From Pleomorphomonas sp. NRK KF1 (GTDB lineage Bacteria > Pseudomonadota > Alphaproteobacteria > Rhizobiales > Pleomorphomonadaceae), in the NCBI RefSeq assembly GCF_023721755.1, contig NZ_JAMDLH010000002.1, forward strand, positions 857,630-921,629: 64,000 bases of DNA. The letters run 5' to 3'. Position 1 is the first letter of the stretch. Every line of letters begins with the position of its first letter. The notes beneath the pieces are model-generated. The model saw only the letters and a program-made list of their open reading frames with translations, was not told the origin of the DNA and did no database searches. The position numbers were made by a program, and so were the translations under genes. Below, piece by piece: positions 9,968 to 19,008 of the stretch.

Positions 9968-10231
9968 TGTCGGGACCTCCATGTGTAAAGTCCCATCCCA
10001 TCTACAGCCGTTTTCCAAACTCGCAACCAGAACTACCAACAATGCGAATGCGAGAACGCACCGGACCGTATTTCGGTTGTTGAGCGAAATAGAAACGGCG
10101 AACAAGCTCATTCTCTTCTGTTATCTCCTGCAACAATTACTGCCGTCAAAATCGAGAAGAAATTTAGCACAGACTTAGCACGAATAATATTGACGCTTTG
10201 ATTTCATTAATGTTATTATGGATTACCCAGT

Positions 10232-10277
10232 CTTGGTAAGGGAGAGGTCGAGAGTTCAATCCTCTCTCGCAGCACCA
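10232..10277 (+). repeat. tRNA-Thr(GGT) 3' fragment, probable attachment site
   Basis: The 46 bp contain the anticodon loop TTGGTAA, the 3' half of the anticodon stem (GGGAG), variable loop, a full T-arm (GAGAG TTCAATC CTCTC) and the acceptor end TCGCAGC-A-CCA. Sequence upstream of the anticodon no longer pairs (CAGTC opposite GGGAG) and has no D-arm or acceptor 5' strand. This is what an integrating element leaves at its distal end. The polarity implies that the island lies to the left and the intact tRNA-Thr is beyond the left window edge. Confidence 0.75.
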
Positions 10278-10579
10278 TTTTTCCTCAACAAATCGGTCGG
10301 CGGCTGAAGCATCAGTTTCGATGCCTTGCGCTGCATCATGCAGGGCACAGCATGAACATGCGGGCAGTTCGGCACGATAGGGACGTGTCGATTCCCGCTC
10401 TGTTCGGTCAGGGTATCTGCAGCTCTTCCCGAAGTACCGAGGCGATCATAGGTAGCCTCGACGGGTTCCTGGCCTGCTTGCGGATCTCCGCTCCACGATG
10501 GCGATGGCCGGAAGCTGTCGCTTCCCTCCATCCTCAGGCATGATAGACTGCCGAGCACCGCGTTCCCGACGCACGACCG
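10278..10579. other. Intergenic region, no supported gene
   Basis: About 300 bp between the tRNA remnant and the cupin gene. Short frames exist on both strands but none shows a recognisable domain or good start context. Base composition is already G+C-rich here. Confidence 0.4.
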
Positions 10580-11113
10580 ATGCGGGCGTGGTCCCGAGGA
10601 GAGCGACCTGCATGGGAGGCGCCGTTGCCATCAGCTATCTTGGCGGGAACCGCAATTGCCAGCCGGCAACCGCTGCGGCGGCCTTTCTCATGGGCCGTCG
10701 GACTGACGGCGCTGGGGCTTCTGGCGCTCGTAGGCGCCGCCGCTGCGGACGATACAGCTTCGGCGAATGGCCCCACCGTCGTCCCACTTCTTGATGCCGT
10801 CACTCACGGTGACGGCATCCCGCTTGCCTATCCCTCGGGCAAGCCGGAGGTAACGGCGCGCCTCATCGAGATCAAGCCCGGCGTGGAGACCAATCATCAC
10901 CGCCATCCGGTCCCGCTGTTCGCCTATATTCTGGAGGGAGAGTTGACGCTGCACGATGAGCGTGGAGGCATACGCAAGGTGAAGGCTGGCGATGCTTTCA
11001 TGGAATCGAGTGGCTGGCATTTCGGGCGCAACGAAGGCAGCGAGACCGTGCGCTTGCTGGCGGTATACCTCGGCGCACAGGGAACCCCGCTATCGGTGCA
11101 GAAGCCGGACTGA
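10580..11113 (+). CDS. Exported cupin-domain protein
   Basis: Up to 177 aa; an N-terminal hydrophobic segment (FSWAVGLTALGLLALVGAAAAD) acts as signal peptide, so the mature protein is periplasmic. The single cupin fold shows motif 1 (about residues 101-116, with the metal ligands HHRHP and a later Glu) and motif 2 (GDAFMESSGWHFGRNEG). The start may be downstream of 10580 because the first 30 residues precede the signal peptide. Single gene; ligand or reaction unknown, as for many small monodomain cupins. Confidence 0.75.
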   Translation: MRAWSRGERPAWEAPLPSAILAGTAIASRQPLRRPFSWAVGLTALGLLALVGAAAADDTASANGPTVVPLLDAVTHGDGIPLAYPSGKPEVTARLIEIKPGVETNHHRHPVPLFAYILEGELTLHDERGGIRKVKAGDAFMESSGWHFGRNEGSETVRLLAVYLGAQGTPLSVQKPD

Positions 11114-11672
11114 CCCGGTACGCAGGTATCCGCGTTAGCGCCGCGCTCGTGCGACGACCGGCCCGGGAGCGTCAAGCTGCTCGCTCCACCTTGGCTCCCC
11201 CACTCGTCAGCGCCGGTGCGATCGGCGGATCGGGACGACGTGTTCAGCGGGATGTCCCTCACCGACCCGATGCTGGCAGCATCATGGCCCCATGTCCCAT
11301 GCGCGCCATTTCTTGCGACAAAGGTCGTAGCTCCGAAACGGCCCTTCGGGGCATATGTCTCGCTAAATGTCCCATCCCTTCCAGCCTCTCAACGCGCCAC
11401 GAGGCCTAAACAATCCCGATCAGCAAATCGATGGTCGCATTTTTCTAGGTTCAATGAGCACCCCTCGGGTAAGGTTCCAGAAATGCCCATCTCAGGACGC
11501 CGGGATGTCGGCATTCGGATAATTGTCCTTTCAGGACAAAGTTCATGTCACAGACGTTAATTTCGAGACATCTCCTGTCCCGGCGTGCAGGCCCGATTGG
11601 TTGACAGGGGCCAGATGACCGGCAATCCTTGCCCGCGAACGGAGGCCGAAGCGAGCCCCGGAGGGCGGGTAA
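11114..11672. other. Intergenic region upstream of lacI-type gene
   Basis: About 560 bp with no gene I can support; an 86-codon plus frame (11149-11409) has no recognisable features. The stretch 11410-11560 is A+T-richer and is the likely promoter zone for the LacI-family gene. Confidence 0.4.
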
Positions 11673-12695
11673 GTGGTCACGCTGAGAGACATTGCGAACG
11701 AGGTTGGTGTGTCCGCCAAGACCGTGTCGCGCGTGGTCAACCACGATCCGGCGGTCAGCGATGCCACGCGCGATGCCGTCATGGCGGTGGTGCGCCGCCG
11801 CCGCTATCTGCCGGACAACGCCGCCAAGGCGATGCGGGCGGACGTGGCGCCAGCCGTGGGCTTCATCGCCGATCGCATCACGACGACCCCCTTTTCGGTC
11901 GACATCATTCGTGGCGCCCAGGCTGCGCTGAAAGCCCAGTCCCGCAGCATGGTGATCATGGATCACGAAGGCGACCGCGACACCGAGGAGACATCCTGGC
12001 AGATGTTCCGCTCCTACAACGTGTCCGGCGTCATCTATGCCACCATGTTTCACCGTCCGGTCGAATTCGACCAGCCGGCCTACTTCCGCAACATCGTGCT
12101 GGCCAACTGCTACTCGATGAAGCGCAACCACCCATCGGTCTTGCCGGACGACGAAGGCGGAGGCTATCGCCAGGCCCGACATCTGATCGAGCTCGGCCAC
12201 CGGCGCATCGGCGCCATCACGCTGAACCCGGCCATCCGGGCGACAGTTCTGCGCGGCGGCGGCTATCGCAGCGCCTTCGCCGAGGCGGGGCTCTCGTTCG
12301 ACCCGTCGCTGGAGGTCCCCGGCTCGCGGGGGCCGGTCGGCAACGACCACATGATCGCCACCGAAGTAGCCACGGCGATGCTGTCGCAGAAGGACCGGCC
12401 GACGGCCATCATCTGCGGCAACGATCAGACCGCCGTGCAGGTCTACGCGGCCGCGGCCAACCTCGGCCTTTCGATTCCCGACGATCTCTCCGTCATCGGC
12501 TTCGATGACATGCAGGTCATCTCGACGACCCTGCGCCCGATGCTGACCTCGGTTGCGCTTCCCTATTTCGACATCGGTCGGATCGCCGCCGAGGTGATGG
12601 CCATGCTTGGCGAGGAAACCGAAGGACCGATGGCCCGACAGATCCTCGTCCCCTGTCCGCTCGTAGAGCGGAAGTCCTGTCGCCCTCTGGTCTAG
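11673..12695 (+). CDS. LacI-family transcriptional regulator
   Basis: 340 aa from GTG 11673. The first 50 residues are a LacI helix-turn-helix (VTLRDIANEVGVSAKTVSRVVNH) with the hinge helix, followed by a periplasmic-binding-protein-like effector domain (AVGFIADRI..., GFDDMQVIS). It precedes a sugar ABC importer and glycosidase in the same orientation, so it is the probable local repressor responding to the imported sugar. The operator is expected in the 215-bp gap downstream. Confidence 0.93.
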   Translation: MVTLRDIANEVGVSAKTVSRVVNHDPAVSDATRDAVMAVVRRRRYLPDNAAKAMRADVAPAVGFIADRITTTPFSVDIIRGAQAALKAQSRSMVIMDHEGDRDTEETSWQMFRSYNVSGVIYATMFHRPVEFDQPAYFRNIVLANCYSMKRNHPSVLPDDEGGGYRQARHLIELGHRRIGAITLNPAIRATVLRGGGYRSAFAEAGLSFDPSLEVPGSRGPVGNDHMIATEVATAMLSQKDRPTAIICGNDQTAVQVYAAAANLGLSIPDDLSVIGFDDMQVISTTLRPMLTSVALPYFDIGRIAAEVMAMLGEETEGPMARQILVPCPLVERKSCRPLV

Positions 12696-12803
12696 GGACG
12701 GCAGCCAAAGTCCGTATCGCAGGGAGCGAGGCGGGCACCGAGATCGCCGCCGGGAGTGTGTTTCACGGCGACGATCCCTTGAAACGACGTCTGACTCGCC
12801 AGA

Positions 12804-12826
12804 CCCGGCAGCGCAGCGCTGCCGGG
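12804..12826. promoter_or_regulatory. Perfect inverted repeat, 11-bp arms with 1-bp centre
   Basis: Arms begin CCCGGCAGCGC and are exactly mirrored around a single A. It lies in the gap between the LacI-family gene and the binding-protein gene, about 85 bp before the latter. There is no T-run, so it could be an operator or an mRNA hairpin. Confidence 0.45.
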
Positions 12827-12910
12827 ATGGGTTGATCATTGCCTTGAAGAACGAGGCCGGCCGCGTAGCAAAACCTGCGTCAGGCCCGCCGACAAAGCGG
12901 AGGAGAAACT

Positions 12911-14176
12911 ATGGGACGGTTCGCAAAACTAACTGGGATTCTAGCCCTGACGACGGCTCTCGCCGGACCGGCGCTGGCCGCCACCGAGCTGTCGATGTGG
13001 TATCACGGCGCGGGCGGCGACAGCGCCGAGCGCGATACGTTTGCCCGCATCATCAAGGAGTTCAACGAGTCCCAGAGCGACTGGGAAGTGAAGCTGCAGG
13101 CCTTCCCCCAGATCGCCTACAACGACGCCATCACCGCCGCCGCCGTTGCCGGCAAGCTGCCCGACATCATCGACGTCGATGGTCCGATCATGCCGAACTG
13201 GGCCTGGTCGAAGTACATGCAGCCACTGCCCATTCCCGAGGAGAAGTTCGCCAAGTTCCTGCCCGGCACGCTCGGCCACTGGGACGGCAAGCTCTACTCG
13301 GTCGGCCTGTGGGACGCCGCCGTTGCGATGTATGCCCGCAAGTCGGTGCTCGAAGAGAATGGCATCCGCATTCCGACGCTGGACAAGCCCTGGACGCTTG
13401 AAGAGTTCGACGCCGCGCTGGTCAAGCTCAAGGACAGCGGCAAGTTCGACTACCCGCTCGATCTCGCCATGAACGACAAGGGCGAGTGGTATCCCTACGC
13501 CTTCAGCCCGTTCCTGCAATCCTTCGGCGGCGACATCGTCGATCGGTCGACCTACAAGACCGCCGAGGGCGCCCTCAACGGCGAGGCTGCCGTGAAGTTC
13601 GGCAACTGGTGGCAGAGTCTGTTCGAGCGCAAGCTGGCGCCGGGAACCTCGCAGGATACTGCCGACCACGACACCGGCTTCCTCGAAGGCAAATACGCGC
13701 TGCAGTGGAACGGCAACTGGGCAGCGCTGAAGCCGCTCGACAAGTTCGGCGACGACATGCTGTTCCTGCCGGCCCCTGACTTCGGCCACGGCCCGAAGAT
13801 CGGCGCGGCGTCCTGGCAGCTCGGCATCTCCGCTTCCAGCGAGCATGCCGACGGCGCCGCCAAGTTCATCGAGTTCGCGACGCAGGACAAGTATCTCGCC
13901 GCCTTCTCCAACGCCATCGGCCTGATCCCGGCCACCGCCGAGGCGGCGCAGATGACCGAGAACTACAAGGACGGCGGCAAGCTCGCCGTGTTCTACGACC
14001 TCTCGGCCAAGCAGGCGCTCGTCCGACCGGTGACGCCTGGTTACGTCTTCGCCGCCAAGGAGTTCCGCAAGGCGCTGAGCGACATCGCCGACGGCGCCGA
14101 CGTGCAGGACACCCTCGACGCGGCCGCTGACGCCATCACCGCCGACATCGAGAAGAACAGCGGCTACGGCCACTGA
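12911..14176 (+). CDS. ABC sugar transporter, periplasmic binding protein
   Basis: 421 aa with a signal peptide (first ~23 residues, cleavage after ALA-A) and an extracellular solute-binding family 1 fold of CUT1 systems. A strong ribosome site GGAGGAG precedes the ATG. Motifs typical of the family include the WYHGAGGD start of the first strand and the GKYALQWNGNW hinge region. It is the first structural gene of the importer operon (two permeases, glycosidase, ATPase follow). The substrate is probably a di- or oligosaccharide, inferred from the co-encoded glycosidase. Confidence 0.93.
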   Translation: MGRFAKLTGILALTTALAGPALAATELSMWYHGAGGDSAERDTFARIIKEFNESQSDWEVKLQAFPQIAYNDAITAAAVAGKLPDIIDVDGPIMPNWAWSKYMQPLPIPEEKFAKFLPGTLGHWDGKLYSVGLWDAAVAMYARKSVLEENGIRIPTLDKPWTLEEFDAALVKLKDSGKFDYPLDLAMNDKGEWYPYAFSPFLQSFGGDIVDRSTYKTAEGALNGEAAVKFGNWWQSLFERKLAPGTSQDTADHDTGFLEGKYALQWNGNWAALKPLDKFGDDMLFLPAPDFGHGPKIGAASWQLGISASSEHADGAAKFIEFATQDKYLAAFSNAIGLIPATAEAAQMTENYKDGGKLAVFYDLSAKQALVRPVTPGYVFAAKEFRKALSDIADGADVQDTLDAAADAITADIEKNSGYGH

Positions 14177-14268
14177 CAGAACGACCGGGGCCGGCATGTG
14201 CCGGCTCCGGCACCCCACCGTTCGACAAATGAAGCGCCCGTCGGGCGTCTCCAGCAAGGCCGAGGATC

Positions 14269-15351
14269 TTGACCCAACGATCTCAATCCCGGTTCGGCAG
14301 GAACACGGTGGCCGGTTGGCTGATGGCCGGCCCCAGCCTCGCCATACTCGCCATCTTCCTCATCCTGCCGTTCTTTCTGGCCTTCGGGCTGTCGTTCACC
14401 AACCAGCGGCTGATCTCGCCCAACCCGACCGAGTATGTCGGGATGCGCAATTTCGAAAGCCTGCTCGGCGTCGGGACGCTGACGCTCGAACCCTTGCGCG
14501 GCGAGAATGGCGACCTCATCCTCGAGGACGGCGCACCGACCTATCCGCGACTGCGCGGGTACACGCGCAACAACCCCGACTATCCGCATCTCAACGGCAT
14601 GCGCGAATGGATCTCTTGGACGTGGGGGGAGAACCGCGTCTACGTGCTCGCCTCGGACGTCGTGTTCATGCGGGCGCTCGTCAACACCTTCATGTTCGTG
14701 CTGATCGTCGCCCCGCTCCAGGGCGCCCTTGCACTCGGCCTCGCTCTCCTGGTCAACCAGAAGCTCAAGGGCATCAACGCCTTCCGGGCGATCTTCTTCA
14801 TGCCGGTCGTGGTGTCGATGGTGGTGGTGGCCCTGTTGTGGCGCTTCATCTACGACGGGCAGAACGGCCTGCTCAACACGCTGCTCGCCTTCCTCACCTT
14901 CGGCGGCTTCAAGCCGGTCGACTGGCTCGGCAACACTTCGACCGCCTTCGGCGCCATGATCGCCATGTCGATCTGGCAGGCCGTGGGTTTCCACATGGTG
15001 ATCTGGCTGTCGGGTCTTCAGACCATTCCCGAGCATCTCTACGAGGCGGCGCGCATCGAAGGCGCCAGCCGATGGCAGACCTTCGTCCACGTCACCTGGC
15101 CGGGCCTCAGGAACACCGCCGTGCTGGTGCTGATCGTCATCACCATGCAAGCCTTCGCCCTGTTCACCCAGGTCGACGTGATGACCAACGGCGGACCGAT
15201 CGACAGCACCCAGTCGCTTGTCTACCAGGCCGTCCAGCGTGGCTACGGCCAGCAGGATATCGCCGGCGGTTCGGCCATCTCGGTGCTGCTGTTCCTCATC
15301 GTGCTCTCCATCTCGCTGATCCAGCGCTATCTCACGAGGGAGCGGACCTGA
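14269..15351 (+). CDS. ABC sugar transporter permease (MalF-like)
   Basis: 360 aa from TTG 14269. N-terminal helix, an extended periplasmic insert of about 90 residues, then five more helices with the EAA loop (EHLYEAARIEGASRWQTFVHVTWPGL) that docks to the ATPase. The stop overlaps the next permease's ATG. The insert is longer than in many CUT1 permeases and recalls MalF. Confidence 0.92.
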   Translation: MTQRSQSRFGRNTVAGWLMAGPSLAILAIFLILPFFLAFGLSFTNQRLISPNPTEYVGMRNFESLLGVGTLTLEPLRGENGDLILEDGAPTYPRLRGYTRNNPDYPHLNGMREWISWTWGENRVYVLASDVVFMRALVNTFMFVLIVAPLQGALALGLALLVNQKLKGINAFRAIFFMPVVVSMVVVALLWRFIYDGQNGLLNTLLAFLTFGGFKPVDWLGNTSTAFGAMIAMSIWQAVGFHMVIWLSGLQTIPEHLYEAARIEGASRWQTFVHVTWPGLRNTAVLVLIVITMQAFALFTQVDVMTNGGPIDSTQSLVYQAVQRGYGQQDIAGGSAISVLLFLIVLSISLIQRYLTRERT

Positions 15352-16229
15352 TGCCATCCCGCACGCCCGAAACCCGCGCGACGTCTCTGTTCATGCGCTA
15401 TGCCATCCTCGTTCTGGTGGCGTTGATCTTCGTCTTCCCGCTGGTGTTCATGCTGGTATCGTCGCTGAAGCCGTCCATGCAGCTTCTGTCCGACACCTCC
15501 TCCATCCGCGCCTTCCTGCCGGTGGGCGACATCTCGCTCGACAATTACACGGCAAGCTTTGCCCGCGCGCCGGTGGCTCTCTTCATCTTCAACTCGATCT
15601 TCGTCACCTCGGTAACGGTGGTGCTCAACCTCGTCATCTGTTCGATGGCCGGCTTCTCCTTCGCTTTCCTGGACTGGAAGGGCAAGGACGTGATGCTGTC
15701 GATCGTCATCGCCACGCTGATCGTTCCGCTCGAAACCATCGCCATCCCGCTTCTTCTGGTGGTCAACAACCTGCCCTGGATCGGCGCCGACGGCATCGAG
15801 TGGGGCTGGCTCAACAGCTACCGCGTCCAGATCGTGCCTTTCCTGTCGGATGCGCTCACCGTCTTCCTGTTCGTGCAGTATTTCCGCGATCTGCCGCGCG
15901 ACCTGATCGAGGCGGCCCGGATCGACGGCGCCTCCTGGTTCCAGATCTACGCCAAGGTGATCATGCCGATCTCCGGCCCGGTGATCGCCACCGCCGCCAT
16001 CCTGCGCTTCCTCGCCATGTACAACCAGTATCTGTGGCCGCTGATGGTGACCCAGTCGGAGCAGTACCGGCCGGTGATGGTGGGCCTGCAGTACTTCTTC
16101 CAGCTCAACACCGACTGGGGGCAGGTCATGGCCTACCTGTCGATGATCACCGTGCCGGTGCTGGCCTTCTACCTCGCCCTGCAACGCGCCTTCATTACCT
16201 CGATCGCCTCCACCGGCATCAAGGGATGA
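15351..16229 (+). CDS. ABC sugar transporter permease (MalG-like)
   Basis: 292 aa from the ATG at 15351, which overlaps the stop of the preceding permease. Six predicted helices and the EAA loop (RDLIEAARIDGASWFQIYAKVIMP). The open frame extends far upstream through the other permease, but that part is out-of-frame translation of real coding sequence and is rejected. Confidence 0.92.
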   Translation: MPSRTPETRATSLFMRYAILVLVALIFVFPLVFMLVSSLKPSMQLLSDTSSIRAFLPVGDISLDNYTASFARAPVALFIFNSIFVTSVTVVLNLVICSMAGFSFAFLDWKGKDVMLSIVIATLIVPLETIAIPLLLVVNNLPWIGADGIEWGWLNSYRVQIVPFLSDALTVFLFVQYFRDLPRDLIEAARIDGASWFQIYAKVIMPISGPVIATAAILRFLAMYNQYLWPLMVTQSEQYRPVMVGLQYFFQLNTDWGQVMAYLSMITVPVLAFYLALQRAFITSIASTGIKG

Positions 16230-16230
16230 C

Positions 16231-17274
16231 GTGGCGCGCTTGACCCCTCCCGCCGACCCGGCCTCTGTCGGATCGGCTCAACATGGAACACTGACTGTGA
16301 CTCTTTCTCTCGACGATAAATGGATCTGGGACTTCTGGCTGGCCAGGGATGGGGACGAGTGGCACATCTTTCACCTGCAGGCCCCGAAGTCGCTGATCGA
16401 CCCGCACAAGCGCCATCGCAACGCCAGCTATGGCCACGCCACCTCGCGGGACCTTCGCAACTGGATCCACCATGGCACCTGCTTCGGTCCATCGACCGAC
16501 GGGCCGGCCTGGGACGACCTCTGCACCTGGACCGGTTCGGTGGTGAAGGGCGACGATGGCCTCTGGCACCAGTTCTACACCGCCAACCGGCGTGACGAGG
16601 ACTGCATGTACCAGCGTATCGGGCACGCCATCTCGCCCGACCTCTTTACCTGGACGCGCGTCGGCAACGGCCTCATCCTCGACATCGACACCCGCTGGTA
16701 CGAGGAGTGGGAGCCGGGCATCTGGGGCGACCGGGCGATGCGCGACCCCTGGGTGATGCGCGACCCCACCGGCGAGGGCTGGGTGATGTACTTCACCGCC
16801 CGCGTGCCGATCGGCGACGAGATGAACGCCCGCGGCGCCATCGGCTTTGCCCGCTCACCCGATCTCTTCACCTGGACGCTCGAACCGCCGATCTACGCCG
16901 GCGGCGACTTCGGCCAGTTGGAGGTCCCGCAGGTCTTCGAGATCGAAGGCAAGTGGTACATGCTGTTCTGCACCGCCAGCGTGCACTGGTCCAAGGCCTA
17001 TGCGGCCGGCGCCCCGACTGCTCCGGTCAGCGGCACGCACTATCTTATCGCCGACAGCCATCTCGGCCCCTGGACGGTCGCACCCGGTCCGTTCCTCGAC
17101 GGGGCGACGAACAGCGGCCAGCGCTATGCCGGCAAGATCGTGGTCGCCGACGAGGGGCTGCTGTTCATGAGTTTTGCCAACCATCCGACGCCGGACACGT
17201 TCGGCGGCTACGTCGGCGATCCCGTACCGGTGACACGCGATCCGAAGACCGGCCTCCTCCACGTCGAAGGCTGA
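16231..17274 (+). CDS. GH32/GH68-like (clan GH-J) glycoside hydrolase
   Basis: 347 aa, GTG start directly after the permease stop, no signal peptide, so cytoplasmic. The sequence looks like a single five-bladed beta-propeller: WIWDFWLA near residue 30 resembles the nucleophile motif of GH68 (WDxW), RDPWV near residue 170 matches the transition-state-stabilising RDP of clan GH-J, and QLEVPQV near 230 is a candidate acid/base Glu. It probably cleaves the oligosaccharide taken up by the neighbouring importer, perhaps a fructoside. GH43 is the main alternative. Confidence 0.75.
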   Translation: MARLTPPADPASVGSAQHGTLTVTLSLDDKWIWDFWLARDGDEWHIFHLQAPKSLIDPHKRHRNASYGHATSRDLRNWIHHGTCFGPSTDGPAWDDLCTWTGSVVKGDDGLWHQFYTANRRDEDCMYQRIGHAISPDLFTWTRVGNGLILDIDTRWYEEWEPGIWGDRAMRDPWVMRDPTGEGWVMYFTARVPIGDEMNARGAIGFARSPDLFTWTLEPPIYAGGDFGQLEVPQVFEIEGKWYMLFCTASVHWSKAYAAGAPTAPVSGTHYLIADSHLGPWTVAPGPFLDGATNSGQRYAGKIVVADEGLLFMSFANHPTPDTFGGYVGDPVPVTRDPKTGLLHVEG

Positions 17275-17347
17275 GGCGGCAGGGCGGCCGGCCAAAGGAT
17301 CGGCCGGTTGCCGCAACGAACGGACATTCCAGGGAGACTATCGCATC

Positions 17348-18472
17348 ATGGCCAGCCTCAGCATGAAGTCGGTGCGCAAGAGTTATGGTGCCGTCGAGGT
17401 CATCAAGGGGGTCGATCTCGACATCGCCGATGGCGAGTTCGTCGTGTTCGTTGGCCCGTCGGGCTGCGGCAAGTCGACGCTCTTGCGCATGGTGGCGGGG
17501 CTAGAGGAGATCACCGCCGGAACGATGGAAATCGGCGGCCGGGTGGTCAACGACCTTGAGCCCAAGGATCGCGGCATCGCCATGGTGTTCCAGTCCTACG
17601 CGCTCTATCCGCACAAGACGGTCTACGACAACATGGCCTTCGGCCTGCATATCGCCAAGGCGCCCAGGGCCGAGGTGGACGCCAAGGTCAGGAAGGCCGC
17701 CGAGATCCTGAAGCTCGAGCCCTATCTCGACCGGTTGCCGAAGCAGCTTTCCGGCGGCCAGCGCCAGCGGGTCGCCATCGGCCGCGCCATCGTGCGCAAT
17801 CCGGAGGTGTTCCTGTTCGACGAGCCGCTCTCCAACCTCGATGCCGCCCTGCGCGTCAACACCCGCGCCGAGATCGCCAAACTGCACCGCGACCTCGGCG
17901 CGACGATGATCTACGTCACCCACGATCAGGTGGAAGCAATGACCCTGGCCGACAAGATCGTCGTCCTGGAAGGCGGCTACGCCCAGCAGATCGGCACGCC
18001 GATGGAGCTCTACCATACGCCGGCCAACCTGTTCGTCGCCGGCTTCATCGGTTCGCCCAAGATGAACTATATCGAGGTGACGGTGGCGGGGGTGTCGACA
18101 GACGGTGTCAAGGTGGCGGCCCCGGACATCGGCGAGGCTCTCCTGCCCATCGACCCCGGCAAGGCAGCGGTCGGCGACCGGGCGACGCTTGGGATTCGGC
18201 CGGAGGACATGCGCCACGGCAAGACGGACGGCATCACCGTCAGCGGTAACGTCGAACTGGTGGAGCGGCTTGGACACGAGACGTTGGTCGAGATCACCAC
18301 CACCAACGGCCTCGACCTCAAGGGCATCATTGACGGCACGACACTGATCTCGCTGGGCGACACGACGGACCTGAGCTTTGCCGCCGCGTCCTGTCACCTG
18401 TTCGACAGCGCAGGCAAGGCCTTCACGCGGCGCGAGGTGCCGGAAGTCGTGCGAGCCCGACGCGGGACCTGA
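17348..18472 (+). CDS. ABC sugar transporter ATPase (UgpC/MalK type)
   Basis: 374 aa: Walker A GPSGCGKST near residue 36, Q-loop, signature LSGGQRQRVAIGRA, Walker B VFLFDEPLSNLDA, H-loop THDQ, followed by a C-terminal TOBE/MOI domain (about 240-360) that can bind regulators. Energises the importer encoded just upstream, completing the operon. Confidence 0.94.
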   Translation: MASLSMKSVRKSYGAVEVIKGVDLDIADGEFVVFVGPSGCGKSTLLRMVAGLEEITAGTMEIGGRVVNDLEPKDRGIAMVFQSYALYPHKTVYDNMAFGLHIAKAPRAEVDAKVRKAAEILKLEPYLDRLPKQLSGGQRQRVAIGRAIVRNPEVFLFDEPLSNLDAALRVNTRAEIAKLHRDLGATMIYVTHDQVEAMTLADKIVVLEGGYAQQIGTPMELYHTPANLFVAGFIGSPKMNYIEVTVAGVSTDGVKVAAPDIGEALLPIDPGKAAVGDRATLGIRPEDMRHGKTDGITVSGNVELVERLGHETLVEITTTNGLDLKGIIDGTTLISLGDTTDLSFAAASCHLFDSAGKAFTRREVPEVVRARRGT

Positions 18473-18693
18473 CGGACGGGGCGCGCATCGCCGTTAGGTT
18501 GTCCAGCCGCGCCCTGCCCCGCTGCAAGGTAATCTGTCCTTCTGGAGCAATTTCAGCGCCGAGCCGGACAGCTGTCCGAAGAAATGGCTACATCTTCATC
18601 AATACGACCATTGCCGCTGAATACATGAAAAGGCCGCAATGGTAGGATAAGTTATTCGCGGACTGCGATGCCGTACCGGAAGCGGCGATACGA

Positions 18694-19008
18694 TTGGCGC
18701 TTGGCTCGCATTCATCGCTGTCAATCATCCCGAGAGACCAAACTTCGAGGAGCAAGCCATATCGAGGGCTTGAACTATTATTGACCTCATCACGCCAAAT
18801 CTTCCGCTCAGCCCGCAAGCGTACGAGCGGGGTCACGGCCGCGCCAAACACGACCTCCGACAGCCCAAAACGCCGATATGAGCAGTATGTGCGGCTCGCC
18901 CGGCAAAGCGCCCAGGCGGGCGACGAGATCGAGGCGGAAAATCTCCTTCAGCATGCCGAGCACTATTATCGCGTGGCAGCCCTAGGGAAGGCAGGTCACC
19001 AACCATGA
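18694..19008 (+). CDS. DUF4167 mini-protein, poorly defined start
   Basis: The frame is 104 codons, beginning at a weak TTG. The C-terminal half (KRRYEQYVRLARQSAQAGD followed by IEAENLLQHAEHYYRV) is a clear DUF4167 domain, normally found at the N-terminus of much longer alphaproteobacterial proteins. The N-terminal half has no similarity I recognise and the real start may be internal. The stop overlaps the desaturase ATG by four bases, so it is coupled to it. Confidence 0.65.
   Translation: MALGSHSSLSIIPRDQTSRSKPYRGLELLLTSSRQIFRSARKRTSGVTAAPNTTSDSPKRRYEQYVRLARQSAQAGDEIEAENLLQHAEHYYRVAALGKAGHQP

Noticed and set aside
10210..10277. Functional tRNA-Thr gene
   Set aside because: The acceptor 5' strand, D-arm and 5' half of the anticodon stem are absent; only the 3' portion is present.
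14196..15350. Apparent N-terminal extension of the second sugar permease
   Set aside because: This is out-of-frame translation of the first permease; the real start at 15351 overlaps that gene's stop as is usual in such operons.
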